Source: Bacillota bacterium (lineage in GTDB: Bacteria > Bacillota > Clostridia > Acetivibrionales > JAEZXR01). From it: DNA of 64,000 bases. The number at the start of each line of letters is the position of its first letter. The first letter of the stretch is position 1. The notes below the pieces were generated by a model. That model was not told the DNA's origin, did no database searches, and saw only the letters and a list, made by a program, of their open reading frames with translations. Both the position numbers and the translations under genes were made by a program. The stretch covers positions 1 through 64,000 of the forward strand of contig JAEZXR010000125.1 in assembly GCA_023419605.1 (NCBI GenBank), in the 5' to 3' direction. This document shows, one piece after another, positions 17,131-26,255 of the stretch.

Positions 17131-17163
17131 GATGAAAACTCTCAGTACTTGAGAGTTTTCATC
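17131..17163. terminator. terminator of the recombinase cassette
   Basis: GATGAAAACTCTCA (17131-17144) pairs perfectly with TGAGAGTTTTCATC (17150-17163) over a 5-nt loop. The A run before and T run in the right arm make it work in both directions. A related hairpin follows the recombinase remnant at 26105-26130. The rest of 17164-17372 shows no gene. Confidence 0.75.
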
Positions 17164-17372
17164 TTGGCAGGTCCCAGAAAAAGTATAACAGAATTGATAA
17201 AATATCAGCACTGAATGAGGAAGCAAAAGAACTAAGTTTCAAACCGGTAAGCGAATAGTATGATCTGGCAATCAAGTAAGAATTAAAGCGGCTTCGGATA
17301 TCGGCCTCTGCCGGAAAAGCACAAATCAGGAGAAGTAGGAAAATATAATCTAATTGTCAACATTGCATTAAA

Positions 17373-17398
17373 AATGTAACCGATAAGAAACTTACATT
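17373..17398. promoter_or_regulatory. inverted repeat, candidate operator of the XRE gene
   Basis: AATGTAA and TTACATT are separated by 12 bases, about 90 bases before the XRE gene. A related GGTTACAAATGTGATATAGT at about 17453 overlaps a TATAGT-type -10 box. Autoregulation is inferred. Confidence 0.35.
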
Positions 17399-17489
17399 CG
17401 CAATACAGGTGTATCTGAAGAAAAACGTTAATAAGAATATTGTTTCCTTTTGGTTACAAATGTGATATAGTATTAGTCGAGGTGCTATT

Positions 17490-17894
17490 ATGAACGATAT
17501 CGGTGATTTGATAAAAGATAGACGGCTTAGTAAGGGATGGTCTAAGCGTGCTCTGGCTGAAAAAGCGGGCATAAGCCACTCCGAAGTTCACCGCATTGAA
17601 AGCGGCGAGCGAGTAAATCCTTCTGTGCCTGTTCTTAATGCTCTTGCAGAAGTTCTCGGCGTGCCGAAGGATGATTTGCTGCGCCTTGCTGGATACAAAA
17701 GCGATGAGGGTGACATCCCCATGATAGAGCGCGTGTTTCCTGACCTTAAGACGGAGAAGAAACAGAAAACCGCACAAAAGATAATGGATGTATTGGCGTG
17801 CAGCGGTGATTTGGACGACGACGATTACGACCGACTCGTTGACCAAGTGGAGATGTTTATTGATTATGTAAAAAAAAAGAACAATACCGATTAA
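17490..17894 (+). CDS. XRE-family transcriptional regulator
   Basis: A 134-residue protein with an HTH_3 domain in residues 1-66: IGDLIKDRRLSKGWSKRALA, then the recognition-helix run ISHSEVHRIESGER and the closing LAEVLGVPKDDLLRLAGY. The C-terminal half is acidic and helical (SGDLDDDDYDRLVDQVE), probably for dimerisation. GAGGTG precedes the ATG. It lies upstream of the type I restriction operon and may time its expression, as small XRE controllers do for many such systems; that is inference, as a 320-base gap separates them. Confidence 0.85.
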   Translation: MNDIGDLIKDRRLSKGWSKRALAEKAGISHSEVHRIESGERVNPSVPVLNALAEVLGVPKDDLLRLAGYKSDEGDIPMIERVFPDLKTEKKQKTAQKIMDVLACSGDLDDDDYDRLVDQVEMFIDYVKKKNNTD

Positions 17895-17968
17895 GCTGCG
17901 TTTTGCTATGCTGCAAAGCGCTCTTATTAGGTGTGCCGCATATTAGCGAACAGTAACTTGAAAAATAA

Positions 17969-18082
17969 TACGCTTCTATTAGCGAGAGTGAGAAGAGCAA
18001 CAAGTTCAGTTCCGATCAGATGAATAGTATTGCACTGTATGTCAGCAGCGATATGCCAATAATCATTGACATCAAAAAATAA
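17969..18082 (+). pseudogene. short coding remnant before hsdM
   Basis: A 37-codon open stretch ends SSDQMNSIALYVSSDMPIII and DIKK-stop, with no start codon or ribosome site of its own for the full stretch. It looks like the tail of a lost gene. The 320-base gap 17895-18215 otherwise holds no gene; a weak GAGGGAGAAC ribosome site precedes hsdM. Confidence 0.3.
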
Positions 18083-18215
18083 TAAGGAGAACGTGGATAG
18101 AAACACTGCAACAATACACCACTACACCGAAAAATATGAAATAGCACACATGAGAGCTTTTCTTCACTGAGTATGGAAGTTCTCAATATGTTGTGTTAGA
18201 GGGAGAACAATTACT

Positions 18216-20789
18216 ATGGCAAAACTGACTATTTCTCAACTTGAAAACCACCTGCTTAAGGCGGCTGACATCCTGCGCGGCAAGATGGATGCATCCGAAT
18301 TTAAAGAGTACATATTCGGTATGCTCTTTCTGAAGCGCCTTTCCGACAACTTTGCTGTCAAGCGGGCTGAACTCTTGAAGAATTTCCAGCAACGGGGATG
18401 GTCGGAAGAGCGTATCGCAAAGGAACTCGAAGAACCGGTCAACTACGGCAATGTGTTCTTTGTACCTTGGGAGGCTCGTTGGACGTGCGAAGAACATGAC
18501 CTCGGTACACCCGCGAAGCCAGAAAAATGGACGGGGTTACTGCACTTGAAAACCGAAGTCGCATCAAAGTTGAAACGCGCACTGACAAAGATTGAAAAGA
18601 GCAACCCGACGCTTGAGGGTGTACTTTCCAACATCGACTTCGGCAAAAAAGTGAAGTCAAAACAGATAATCAACGATGCAAAGCTGATTAAGTTGATTAC
18701 TCATTTTAATAAATACAGATTGACCAATGACGATTTCGTCTTCCCTGATCTGCTCGGGGCGGCGTACGAATATATGATAAAAAACTTCGCCGATAGTGCT
18801 GGTAAAAAAGGCGGCGAATTCTATACCCCATCCCCGGTGGTGCAGCTGATGGTGTGCCTGATAAAGCCGAGGGCGGGTATGCGCGTATACGATCCAACGG
18901 TCGGAAGCGGCGGTATGTTGATTCACAGCAAACAGTATGTCGAAGAAAACGGAGGGAAAGCCGACGATCTTTCTTTGTTCGGGCAGGACGACGCGGCTTC
19001 GGTGTGGTCAATCTGCAAAATGAATATGATAATGCATGACATCAAGGATGCGGACATTCAGCATGGTGATACCATCGGTGAGCCACACTGGGCCGACGAG
19101 AAAGACCCGACTCGTGTAAGACAGTTCGACCGCGTAATCGCCAACCCGCCGTTTTCGCAGAACTACTCCAAGACGGGGATGAAGTTTGAGAACCGCTTCC
19201 AGTATGGCTTCGCTCCTGAAACGGGAAAAAAAGCCGATTTGATGTTCGTTGAGCATATGATAGCTTCAACGGCCAGCAACGGAATGATGATAACTGTTAT
19301 GCCACACGGCGTATTATTCAGGGGTGGTTCGGAGCGGTACATTAGGAAAGGAATTTTAACCGACAAACAGGACATCGTGCAAGCTGTTATCGGTTTACCA
19401 CCGAACCTTTTTTACGGCACAAGCATTCCTGCTTGTTTGCTTGTAATAAACAAAAAAAAGCCCGCTAAGTTAGCGGGAAAAATCCTGATAATCAATGCTG
19501 ATGCGGAGTATGGAGAGGGGCGCAACCAAAACTTCCTGCGTCCAGAGGACATTGAGAAAATAGTATATGTCTTTGACAACAATCTTGTAGTGCCAGGATA
19601 TTCCGAAATTGTTCCAATATCTGAAATAACGGACGAAAAAGGCAACGACTGCAACCTGAATATTCGCCGCTATGTGGACAATACACCACCCGCTGAGCCG
19701 CACGACGTGAAGGCTCACTTGTTTGGCGGCGTGCCGCAATCGGAAATCGATGCGTTGAACGGCCTGCTAACGAAATATGGTATAACCGAAATAGACTTAT
19801 TTAAAAGCCGTGGCGACGGATATGCAGACTTCGTTCCTACCGAAAAAGCAGCAATTAAACCTGAAATCTTATCACATGGCGGCGTAATGGAGGCAAATGA
19901 TAAAGCACGCAATTCCGCAAATGAGTGGTGGACTGCTGCTGCAGCAGAGATTGCTCAAATCGGCAAGCAAATGCAGGTATATGAGTTCAAGCGAAAATAC
20001 ACAGAACTCTTGCGTGAGAAGTTAGAGCCGCTCGGTGTACTCGACAGATTCCAGTGCATCGGCGTGTTCGCCAACTGGTGGGAACACAGCTATACCGTGC
20101 GCGAATCCACCGAGGTAGAGACGGATGGCGACAGCAGTACGAAGGTCACTGTCAAAGAGGTTATCTCGATAAAGAATGTGTTCAAGACCATTAGTGCGGA
20201 AGGATTTGTTGCTGCTCTTGTTTCCGATGAGAAGATTGCGAAGGAGCATTTTGCCGCCGAACTGGAGGCACTTGAGGTCTTGAAGTGTGAAGCGGAAAAT
20301 GCCGCCGCTGAACTGCAATCTTACGCCGAGAGCATTGACTTCGGCGATAGTGACAACGAGGGCGAGGAGAACGAAGAAGCCGAAGAAACTAAGGAAGTCA
20401 AGGTTTCCGACGTAGAAAGATACCTGAAATCACTTGGGTCTCCCGAAGCGAAGAAGTCGCTTGAAATGATTAAAAAACTGAAAAAGGATAAGAGCGATAC
20501 CACCAAAGCCCTGAAAAAGGCGCAGACGGAATTGCAGGAGAAAATTGATGCCATCCGCGAGGAGCTTACAACGGAGCAATGTGAAGCCCTGGTAATGGAA
20601 CTCCTGAGTGAGGGCTTCGCCGCTGAACTTGAAAAGTATCTGACCGCCGAGGTTGAGAAAACTGTGAAAGCCCTCGTGCATCTCTGGGATAAATACGCCA
20701 TCTCAGCTCAAAAACTGACGGAGGAACGTAACGCCGCCGAGGATAAGCTGAACGGCTTTTTAAGGGGGTTGGGATATATCTATGAGTAA
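18216..20789 (+). CDS. hsdM: type I restriction-modification DNA methyltransferase subunit HsdM
   Basis: The modification subunit of a type I system: an N6-adenine methyltransferase that works as a complex with HsdS and HsdR. The HsdM N-terminal helical domain spans about 1-160. The SAM motif is DPTVGSGGML (about 226-235) and the catalytic motif is NPPF (about 309-312). At 857 residues it is much longer than usual (about 500-550); the extra C-terminal part (about 560-857) is highly charged and predicted coiled coil, with runs such as KKLKKDKSDTTKALKKAQTE. Its stop overlaps the hsdS start by 8 nt. Confidence 0.95.
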   Translation: MAKLTISQLENHLLKAADILRGKMDASEFKEYIFGMLFLKRLSDNFAVKRAELLKNFQQRGWSEERIAKELEEPVNYGNVFFVPWEARWTCEEHDLGTPAKPEKWTGLLHLKTEVASKLKRALTKIEKSNPTLEGVLSNIDFGKKVKSKQIINDAKLIKLITHFNKYRLTNDDFVFPDLLGAAYEYMIKNFADSAGKKGGEFYTPSPVVQLMVCLIKPRAGMRVYDPTVGSGGMLIHSKQYVEENGGKADDLSLFGQDDAASVWSICKMNMIMHDIKDADIQHGDTIGEPHWADEKDPTRVRQFDRVIANPPFSQNYSKTGMKFENRFQYGFAPETGKKADLMFVEHMIASTASNGMMITVMPHGVLFRGGSERYIRKGILTDKQDIVQAVIGLPPNLFYGTSIPACLLVINKKKPAKLAGKILIINADAEYGEGRNQNFLRPEDIEKIVYVFDNNLVVPGYSEIVPISEITDEKGNDCNLNIRRYVDNTPPAEPHDVKAHLFGGVPQSEIDALNGLLTKYGITEIDLFKSRGDGYADFVPTEKAAIKPEILSHGGVMEANDKARNSANEWWTAAAAEIAQIGKQMQVYEFKRKYTELLREKLEPLGVLDRFQCIGVFANWWEHSYTVRESTEVETDGDSSTKVTVKEVISIKNVFKTISAEGFVAALVSDEKIAKEHFAAELEALEVLKCEAENAAAELQSYAESIDFGDSDNEGEENEEAEETKEVKVSDVERYLKSLGSPEAKKSLEMIKKLKKDKSDTTKALKKAQTELQEKIDAIREELTTEQCEALVMELLSEGFAAELEKYLTAEVEKTVKALVHLWDKYAISAQKLTEERNAAEDKLNGFLRGLGYIYE

Positions 20790-22074
20790 TACGATAAGAT
20801 ACAAAATTGAAGATTGCTTCTATCTGCGGGCACGCATTGGTTGGCAAGGGCTACGTTTCGATGAGTTCACGGATAAAGGTCCCTATCTGGTAACAGGAAC
20901 GGATTTTGTTAACGGCGAAGTAGACTGGGACACTTGTTACCATGTGACGGAACGACGCTATCGACAGGATACGGGCATTCAACTTCGTGAACACGACCTC
21001 CTGATAACAAAGGATGGAACTATCGGTAAAACGGCGATAGTGCAAAACTGTCCTGAAAAAGTCACCCTCAATAGCGGGATATTTGTTGTGCGAGCTATCA
21101 ATGGTAATGTTGTTCCACAATTCCTCTATTATATTTTGAATTCTCATCAGTTTTACTGGTTTATGAGAAACATGCTGACGGGGTCGACAATCAAACACTT
21201 GAATCAGGAACATTTCTACAAATTCTCTTTCGAGGCTCCTGATACAGAAAGCCAACGTAAAATTGCTGCTGTATTGAATGCCGCCGACAAAGCCATCACT
21301 AAGAGCCGCGCTCTGGTGGAGAAATACACCGCTATTAAACAGGGGCTTATGCAGGATTTGTTAATGAACGGGATAAGCGACGATGGAAGAATTCGCAGCC
21401 AGAAAATTCATGAATACAAGAGCTCTGATTTAGGATCGATTCCTAATGAATGGGACTGTGTAAGTATTGGAGATATAGCAATTAAGGTAGGTAGCGGAGC
21501 AACTCCACGTGGGGGGCAAGACGTGTATACAAGAGAAGGGGTTCTCTTCATACGAAGCCAAAATGTTACTTTTGACGGATTATTTCTCGACGATGTTGCA
21601 TATATTGACGAGCAAACTAACTTCGTAATGAATAGGAGTCAAATAGAGACGAGTGATGTGCTTCTAAATATTACTGGAGCATCACTTGGGCGTTGCTGTA
21701 TCTATGATTTAACAGTCCCTGCAAATGTTAATCAACACGTATGCATAATTCGAACAAATATGGGTTCCGACTTTGCAAGATTTTTATGCTATTGGTTGTC
21801 CTCGTTTGGCCAACGGCAAATTAACTCTTTAATTGTAGGGAGCAACCGAGAAGGCTTGAATTTTAGTCAAGTAAAAGCAATAAAATTACCGTTAATTCAT
21901 AATAAAAATGAACTAAAAAAGATAATTTCTACATTGGAAGCCCAAGACGAACGACTAACAGCCGAAAAGAAGCGGCTGGCGAAACTGGAGAAAATCAAGC
22001 GTGGACTGATGGACGACCTGCTGACGAACAGAGTCAGCACCGATACACTCGAAAGGGGGCAGGAATATGCCTAA
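20782..22074 (+). CDS. hsdS: type I restriction specificity subunit HsdS
   Basis: A 430-residue specificity subunit with two target recognition domains (about 1-155 and 215-375). Each is followed by a conserved helix with a matching end: RKIAAVLNAADKAIT to IKQGLMQDLLMNGI, and KKIISTLEAQDERLT to IKRGLMDDLLTNRV. Each TRD reads one half of a bipartite target. The second TRD (bases about 21430-21910) is clearly more AT-rich than the flanking DNA, a sign of TRD replacement by recombination. It overlaps hsdM and hsdR by 8 nt each. Confidence 0.93.
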   Translation: MSNTIRYKIEDCFYLRARIGWQGLRFDEFTDKGPYLVTGTDFVNGEVDWDTCYHVTERRYRQDTGIQLREHDLLITKDGTIGKTAIVQNCPEKVTLNSGIFVVRAINGNVVPQFLYYILNSHQFYWFMRNMLTGSTIKHLNQEHFYKFSFEAPDTESQRKIAAVLNAADKAITKSRALVEKYTAIKQGLMQDLLMNGISDDGRIRSQKIHEYKSSDLGSIPNEWDCVSIGDIAIKVGSGATPRGGQDVYTREGVLFIRSQNVTFDGLFLDDVAYIDEQTNFVMNRSQIETSDVLLNITGASLGRCCIYDLTVPANVNQHVCIIRTNMGSDFARFLCYWLSSFGQRQINSLIVGSNREGLNFSQVKAIKLPLIHNKNELKKIISTLEAQDERLTAEKKRLAKLEKIKRGLMDDLLTNRVSTDTLERGQEYA

Positions 22075-25000
22075 CACGACACTGAATAATGAGAAAACTT
22101 ACGTTGAGGAACCGCTACTTGCTCACCTTGATCGGCTCGGTTGGACGGTTGCCCGTTGGAATGGCGCAAAGGGCAGCCGCGCTGACTTCGGCGACGTGCT
22201 GCTTGAGGGCGAAGTCAAAGCTGCACTTGCCGTCCTAAACCCTTGGCTTACCGAGAGCCAGACGGATGACCTTTACACGGAACTCTCCCGCTTCGACGGG
22301 ATTTCCCTGCACGACCGCAACCGAGAGGGTGACGAACGCCTCGCAGGCTGTCTTTCGGCTTATGATGAGGAGTCCGGCGAGGACAACAAACCCGTTCGGC
22401 TGATTGATTATACGGAACCGGCAAACAACAGCTACATTGCTGTGTCGCAGTTCCGCATTCAGCGACTTGAAAAGGAAATCATCCCCGACATCGTGCTTTT
22501 TGTAAACGGTATTCCCCTTGTGGTTATCGAGTGCAAGTCTCCGACGCTCCGTGAGCCGTTTTTTGACGGCGTAGCACAGATTGACCGTTATAAACGGGAC
22601 TTTCCCGACCTGTTTAATTACAACCAGTTCGTTGTTTCCACCTGTCGCAACCTTGCCAAGTACATGACCATTACGGGTGCAGCGGATAATTACCTCGAAT
22701 GGAAAGAGCCGTATCCATTCCCGCTCTCGGACATTGACCCGGATGGCGGTATTATTACCAGTCAAGAGAAACTTGTCTGGGGTATGCTCTCAAAATTCAA
22801 TTTTCTCGACATCGTTCGCAATTACACTGTTTGGGACGATGAAATTAAGAAAGTACCGCGCTATATGCAGTATCGCTGCGCAAGGAAACTCGTGCAGAAA
22901 GTGCGCGAAGAGAAAAAAGGCGGCACAATCTGGCATACACAGGGTTCGGGTAAGAGCCTGACGATGATGTATGTCATTCGCCAGATGTATCACTCTGACG
23001 ACCTGAAAGATTGGAAAATAGTTCTCATTGTTGATCGCGACGATTTGGAGAAGCAGCTTACAAAGACGGCTGGCGTTACCGGGTACCACATAAACGTGGC
23101 ACAGAGTATTGAGGGCGTGAAAAAGTTGATTGCCAACGATGCAAGCGATATTATAATCGCGATGATTCATAAGTTTGGCGAAACTGCCGAAAAAGAGGAC
23201 GAGTCAGGGAAAAAGGGAAAGAAGAAAGTAACCGTCTTTCCTGAACTCAATCCGTCCGACAAAATCCTCGTGATGATTGACGAGGCACACCGAAGCGAGT
23301 ACGGCGAACTTGCCGCCGGAATGCTGAGAGCTATGCCTAACTCTGTGCGGGTTGCGTTTACCGGAACGCCAATAACGAGTACAACCGATACCTTCGGTGG
23401 TGTTATCGACAAGTACAACATGTACCAAGCCGTGGAGGATGGCGTGGTCGTGGAAATCCGCTACGAGGGCAGAGCCACAGATAGTACTGTCATTGACGAG
23501 GAAGCCATGAACGGCAGGTTCGTGGATATCTTTGGGTATGTGGATGACGAAGAAAAACAGGATATCATGCGGCGGTATACCCTTAAGGGATATATGGAAG
23601 CCGATGCTGTCATACACGCCAAAGCCGCCGATATGCTGGAGCATTACATAGGTACAGTGTTCTCTAACGGTTTCAAGGCACAGGTTGCGGCATTCGATCG
23701 TGAGGCGGCATACCGATATAAAAAAGCGTTCGAGGAACTGTTGCCACAGAAGATAGCCGCCCTGAAAACGAATAATCCTCTGGGTATTGACATTGCCCTA
23801 CTGGAGAAGCTGAAAGTCGAGTGTATAATCTCCTCCGGCACGGACGACGCTAACCGCTACCCACATCTAAAGCAACTGGTAGATAGCACCAATAAAGACC
23901 TGATTGTAGACGAAAACGGCAGTTTCAAAACGTCGTTCGACAAGGGCGGAAACACGGGGATTGTCATTGTGTCAGATATGCTCCTGACAGGCTTCGATGC
24001 ACCCGTCGAACAGGTGCTGTACCTCGACAAGAAACTTACAAACCATAACCTTTTACAGGCAATTGCCCGCGTTAACCGTGTATGTGGCACAGACAAGAAG
24101 TGCGGCTATGTAGTAGACTATGTCGGTATCACGAATCACCTGAAGGAAGCCCTTGCCGAATACGCTGATGCGGAGGAAACACCCGAGGAGCAAATGCGTG
24201 ATGTTTCCGAAGACATTGACCGTCTAAATACCGCATACAACGAGATACTGACATTTATCCGACAGCGGGTTGGTTTTGATGCTTTCACGCAAACGGAATC
24301 AGTCATAGAGGAACTTGTCGCCAATGTTGAGTTGCGTGACGAGTATAACGAGTTGTTTAAAAATCTGTCTAAATATTACGACCGCGTGTTGCCGAACCCG
24401 AAAGTCCTCGAGTACCGGGAAGGCTATAAGGCTCTGGCTTTCATTCGAGAGTCAGTAGCAAACCGTACTCGTGACCCGCGCTATTCGATGAAGGATGCGA
24501 GTGCCAAAGTCAGGGCGATTATCGAGGAATACCTCACCGTTAACGGTGTTGGTGTGGAAGTGCCTCCCGTTGATATTCTATCGCCCGATTTCATTGAAGG
24601 TGTGGAGAAGCCCGGTAAAAGCGATCGTGCCGCTGCGGATGAGTTGGAATATGCCGTCCGTGAATACATCGTTGAGAATACGCCACGCGACCCTGAATTG
24701 TTCGAGAGGTTCAGCGAGCGTTTGAATGAGATATTGGAGACGTTTAGGGGTAATTGGCGCGAGCTTCGGGCTGCTCTTGCGAGCTTTATCCGAAATGATC
24801 TGTTCAATGCCAGAAAGAACGAGCAGACATACGGCTATGATCCCGAGCACGAGATGCCCTTTTTCTCGTTGTTTAGGAAAGAGATCTTCGGTGATAAGAA
24901 GTTTGACCAACTAACAGCCGATGAGTTCGAAGCACTGAAAACCCTGACAGACGATTGCCTGTCTCGGCTAAGGACAGAAACCTCAAAAGTAGACTTTTGG

Positions 25001-25144
25001 CAGCACGATAATCAAATACGCCAAATGAGGGCTGACATTCGTTCCAAACTGTGGGAGATTGAACGGGTTGCCCCGAGTATTTCCGACAAGCTGAACGACA
25101 TTGTCCAGAAGATTATTGAACTTGGGAAGGAGCATTTCAAGTGA
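22067..25144 (+). CDS. hsdR: type I restriction endonuclease subunit HsdR
   Basis: The 1025-residue motor and nuclease subunit. The N-terminal nuclease domain has the PD-(D/E)xK run PDIVLFVNGIPLVVIECKSP (about 139-158). The SF2 helicase part has Walker A TQGSGKS (about 288-295), the DEAH box IDEAHRSEYGE (about 403) and motif VI AIARVNRVCG (about 665). The C-terminal helical domain docks to the methyltransferase. It translocates DNA and cuts unmodified DNA far from the site. No motif appears broken. It overlaps hsdS and the peptidase gene. Confidence 0.95.
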   Translation: MPNTTLNNEKTYVEEPLLAHLDRLGWTVARWNGAKGSRADFGDVLLEGEVKAALAVLNPWLTESQTDDLYTELSRFDGISLHDRNREGDERLAGCLSAYDEESGEDNKPVRLIDYTEPANNSYIAVSQFRIQRLEKEIIPDIVLFVNGIPLVVIECKSPTLREPFFDGVAQIDRYKRDFPDLFNYNQFVVSTCRNLAKYMTITGAADNYLEWKEPYPFPLSDIDPDGGIITSQEKLVWGMLSKFNFLDIVRNYTVWDDEIKKVPRYMQYRCARKLVQKVREEKKGGTIWHTQGSGKSLTMMYVIRQMYHSDDLKDWKIVLIVDRDDLEKQLTKTAGVTGYHINVAQSIEGVKKLIANDASDIIIAMIHKFGETAEKEDESGKKGKKKVTVFPELNPSDKILVMIDEAHRSEYGELAAGMLRAMPNSVRVAFTGTPITSTTDTFGGVIDKYNMYQAVEDGVVVEIRYEGRATDSTVIDEEAMNGRFVDIFGYVDDEEKQDIMRRYTLKGYMEADAVIHAKAADMLEHYIGTVFSNGFKAQVAAFDREAAYRYKKAFEELLPQKIAALKTNNPLGIDIALLEKLKVECIISSGTDDANRYPHLKQLVDSTNKDLIVDENGSFKTSFDKGGNTGIVIVSDMLLTGFDAPVEQVLYLDKKLTNHNLLQAIARVNRVCGTDKKCGYVVDYVGITNHLKEALAEYADAEETPEEQMRDVSEDIDRLNTAYNEILTFIRQRVGFDAFTQTESVIEELVANVELRDEYNELFKNLSKYYDRVLPNPKVLEYREGYKALAFIRESVANRTRDPRYSMKDASAKVRAIIEEYLTVNGVGVEVPPVDILSPDFIEGVEKPGKSDRAAADELEYAVREYIVENTPRDPELFERFSERLNEILETFRGNWRELRAALASFIRNDLFNARKNEQTYGYDPEHEMPFFSLFRKEIFGDKKFDQLTADEFEALKTLTDDCLSRLRTETSKVDFWQHDNQIRQMRADIRSKLWEIERVAPSISDKLNDIVQKIIELGKEHFK

Positions 25145-25803
25145 GCGAAATCCCGTACAAATTAGTACGCTCAAAACGCAAAACACTCGCCCTGACCATT
25201 GACAGCGAGGCGCAGCTTGTCGTCCGCGCTCCGATGAAGCTGAGCGCGGATGCAATTGAAGAATTTATTCGAAAAAAAGCGAAGTGGATAGCCGACAAAC
25301 AAAAGCAGGTTATGGACTACGCCACGAAACAAAGTTCGTTCATATTGGAGGACGGAGAAAACGTCTTGTATTTTGGCAAGTCCTATGCTGTTCTACGCAG
25401 GGACACCGCTGAGATTGCTATAGAAGGCAACTTTCTCATTGTTCCCATAACTATGACCCTCGGCGGTTTTGCTGCTTGGATGAAAGCGCAAGGTGACGCT
25501 ATTGTCCGTGAACGGGTGGACTACTATGCCAACCTGATGGGCGTGAAATATGCCTCCGTCAAGATGTCGGAGGCAAAGCGTCGGTGGGGTTCTTGTGGTG
25601 CGGGGGATACTTTAAACTTTTCTTGGCGGCTCGTGATGTGTCCGCAGTCGGTCATCGACTATGTAGTAGTTCACGAGCTTTCCCATATTACTTACAAGGA
25701 TCACAGCTCAAAGTTCTGGACTCGGGTCGCAACCGTAATACCGAGCTACAGGGAAACGCAGGATTGGCTTAGGCTAAACCGCAAGCTGATGGAAGTTATA
25801 TAA
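25141..25803 (+). CDS. YgjP/DUF45-type metallopeptidase linked to the type I operon
   Basis: A 220-residue zinc-peptidase-like protein with the motif HELSH (about residues 177-181) and the family run MSEAKRRWGSC before it. M48-like DUF45 proteins often end type I restriction operons; they might control HsdR by proteolysis, which would limit self-damage. That role is inferred. It starts at GTG overlapping the hsdR stop by 4 nt, so it is part of the operon. Confidence 0.88.
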   Translation: MSEIPYKLVRSKRKTLALTIDSEAQLVVRAPMKLSADAIEEFIRKKAKWIADKQKQVMDYATKQSSFILEDGENVLYFGKSYAVLRRDTAEIAIEGNFLIVPITMTLGGFAAWMKAQGDAIVRERVDYYANLMGVKYASVKMSEAKRRWGSCGAGDTLNFSWRLVMCPQSVIDYVVVHELSHITYKDHSSKFWTRVATVIPSYRETQDWLRLNRKLMEVI

Positions 25804-25851
25804 GGGAGTTAGTATTGTAGATGTAAGCAAACAAAGGAAAGTGGTGAGCTT

Positions 25852-26045
25852 ATGAAAGAAGATTATTATGAATTCGAATATTTAATGAAACGCAGACCTC
25901 ATGTTGTTATCTTGGGTGCAGGTGCAAGCTGCGCAGCTATCCCTAATGGAGATAAAAATGGAAAAAGAATATCAACAAGGATACGCTTGAAATACAGTTT
26001 AAATCCGGCATTGTTATGAAGCAACGAGTTTCATATTATGAGTAA
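25852..26045 (+). pseudogene. SIR2-like gene start fused to a serine recombinase tail
   Basis: With a good AAAGGAAAGTGGTG site, a frame opens MKEDYYEFEYLMKRRPHVVI and then LGAGASCAAIPNGDKNGK, the first strand and glycine loop of a SIR2-like NAD-binding domain. Near 25965 the sequence becomes the last 26 codons of a serine recombinase in another frame (DTLEIQFKSGIVMKQRVSYYE-stop), nearly identical to the tail of recombinase C. The SIR2-like gene therefore lost all but about 38 codons to an insertion, and only the recombinase end remains. The native frame runs to a TGA at 26019. Confidence 0.7.
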
Positions 26046-26054
26046 GCGATAAGG

Positions 26055-26130
26055 CAGGAACAGTTATATCTTTGCTGTTCCTGTCGAAAATAAACTGTTA
26101 AGACAAAATCCTCAGTGAACTGAGGGTTTT
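26055..26130. terminator. two hairpins after the recombinase remnant
   Basis: CAGGAACAG (26055-26063) pairs with CTGTTCCTG (26075-26083). AAAATCCTCAG (26105-26115) pairs with CTGAGGGTTTT (26120-26130) over 4 nt, followed by AGTGTTGGCAG. The second hairpin and TTGGCAG tail match the arrangement after recombinase C at 17131-17170. Confidence 0.65.
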
Positions 26131-26173
26131 AGTGTTGGCAGTTAGTACAAAAACTTGGTAAAATTGTGCATTT

Positions 26174-26203
26174 TTTGTTGAAAAAAATCTCCTAAAGATA
26201 TAC
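26174..26203 (+). promoter_or_regulatory. candidate promoter of the ABC-3C operon
   Basis: TTGTTG (26174-26179), 18 bases, TATACA (26198-26203). Just downstream GATAACAA and TTGTTATT form an inverted repeat (about 26209-26239) that could be an operator. Confidence 0.4.
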
Positions 26204-26255
26204 AATTACGATAACAAGGTTGTTCATATTGTTATTGTCTTTTGTGGGGTAAAAA

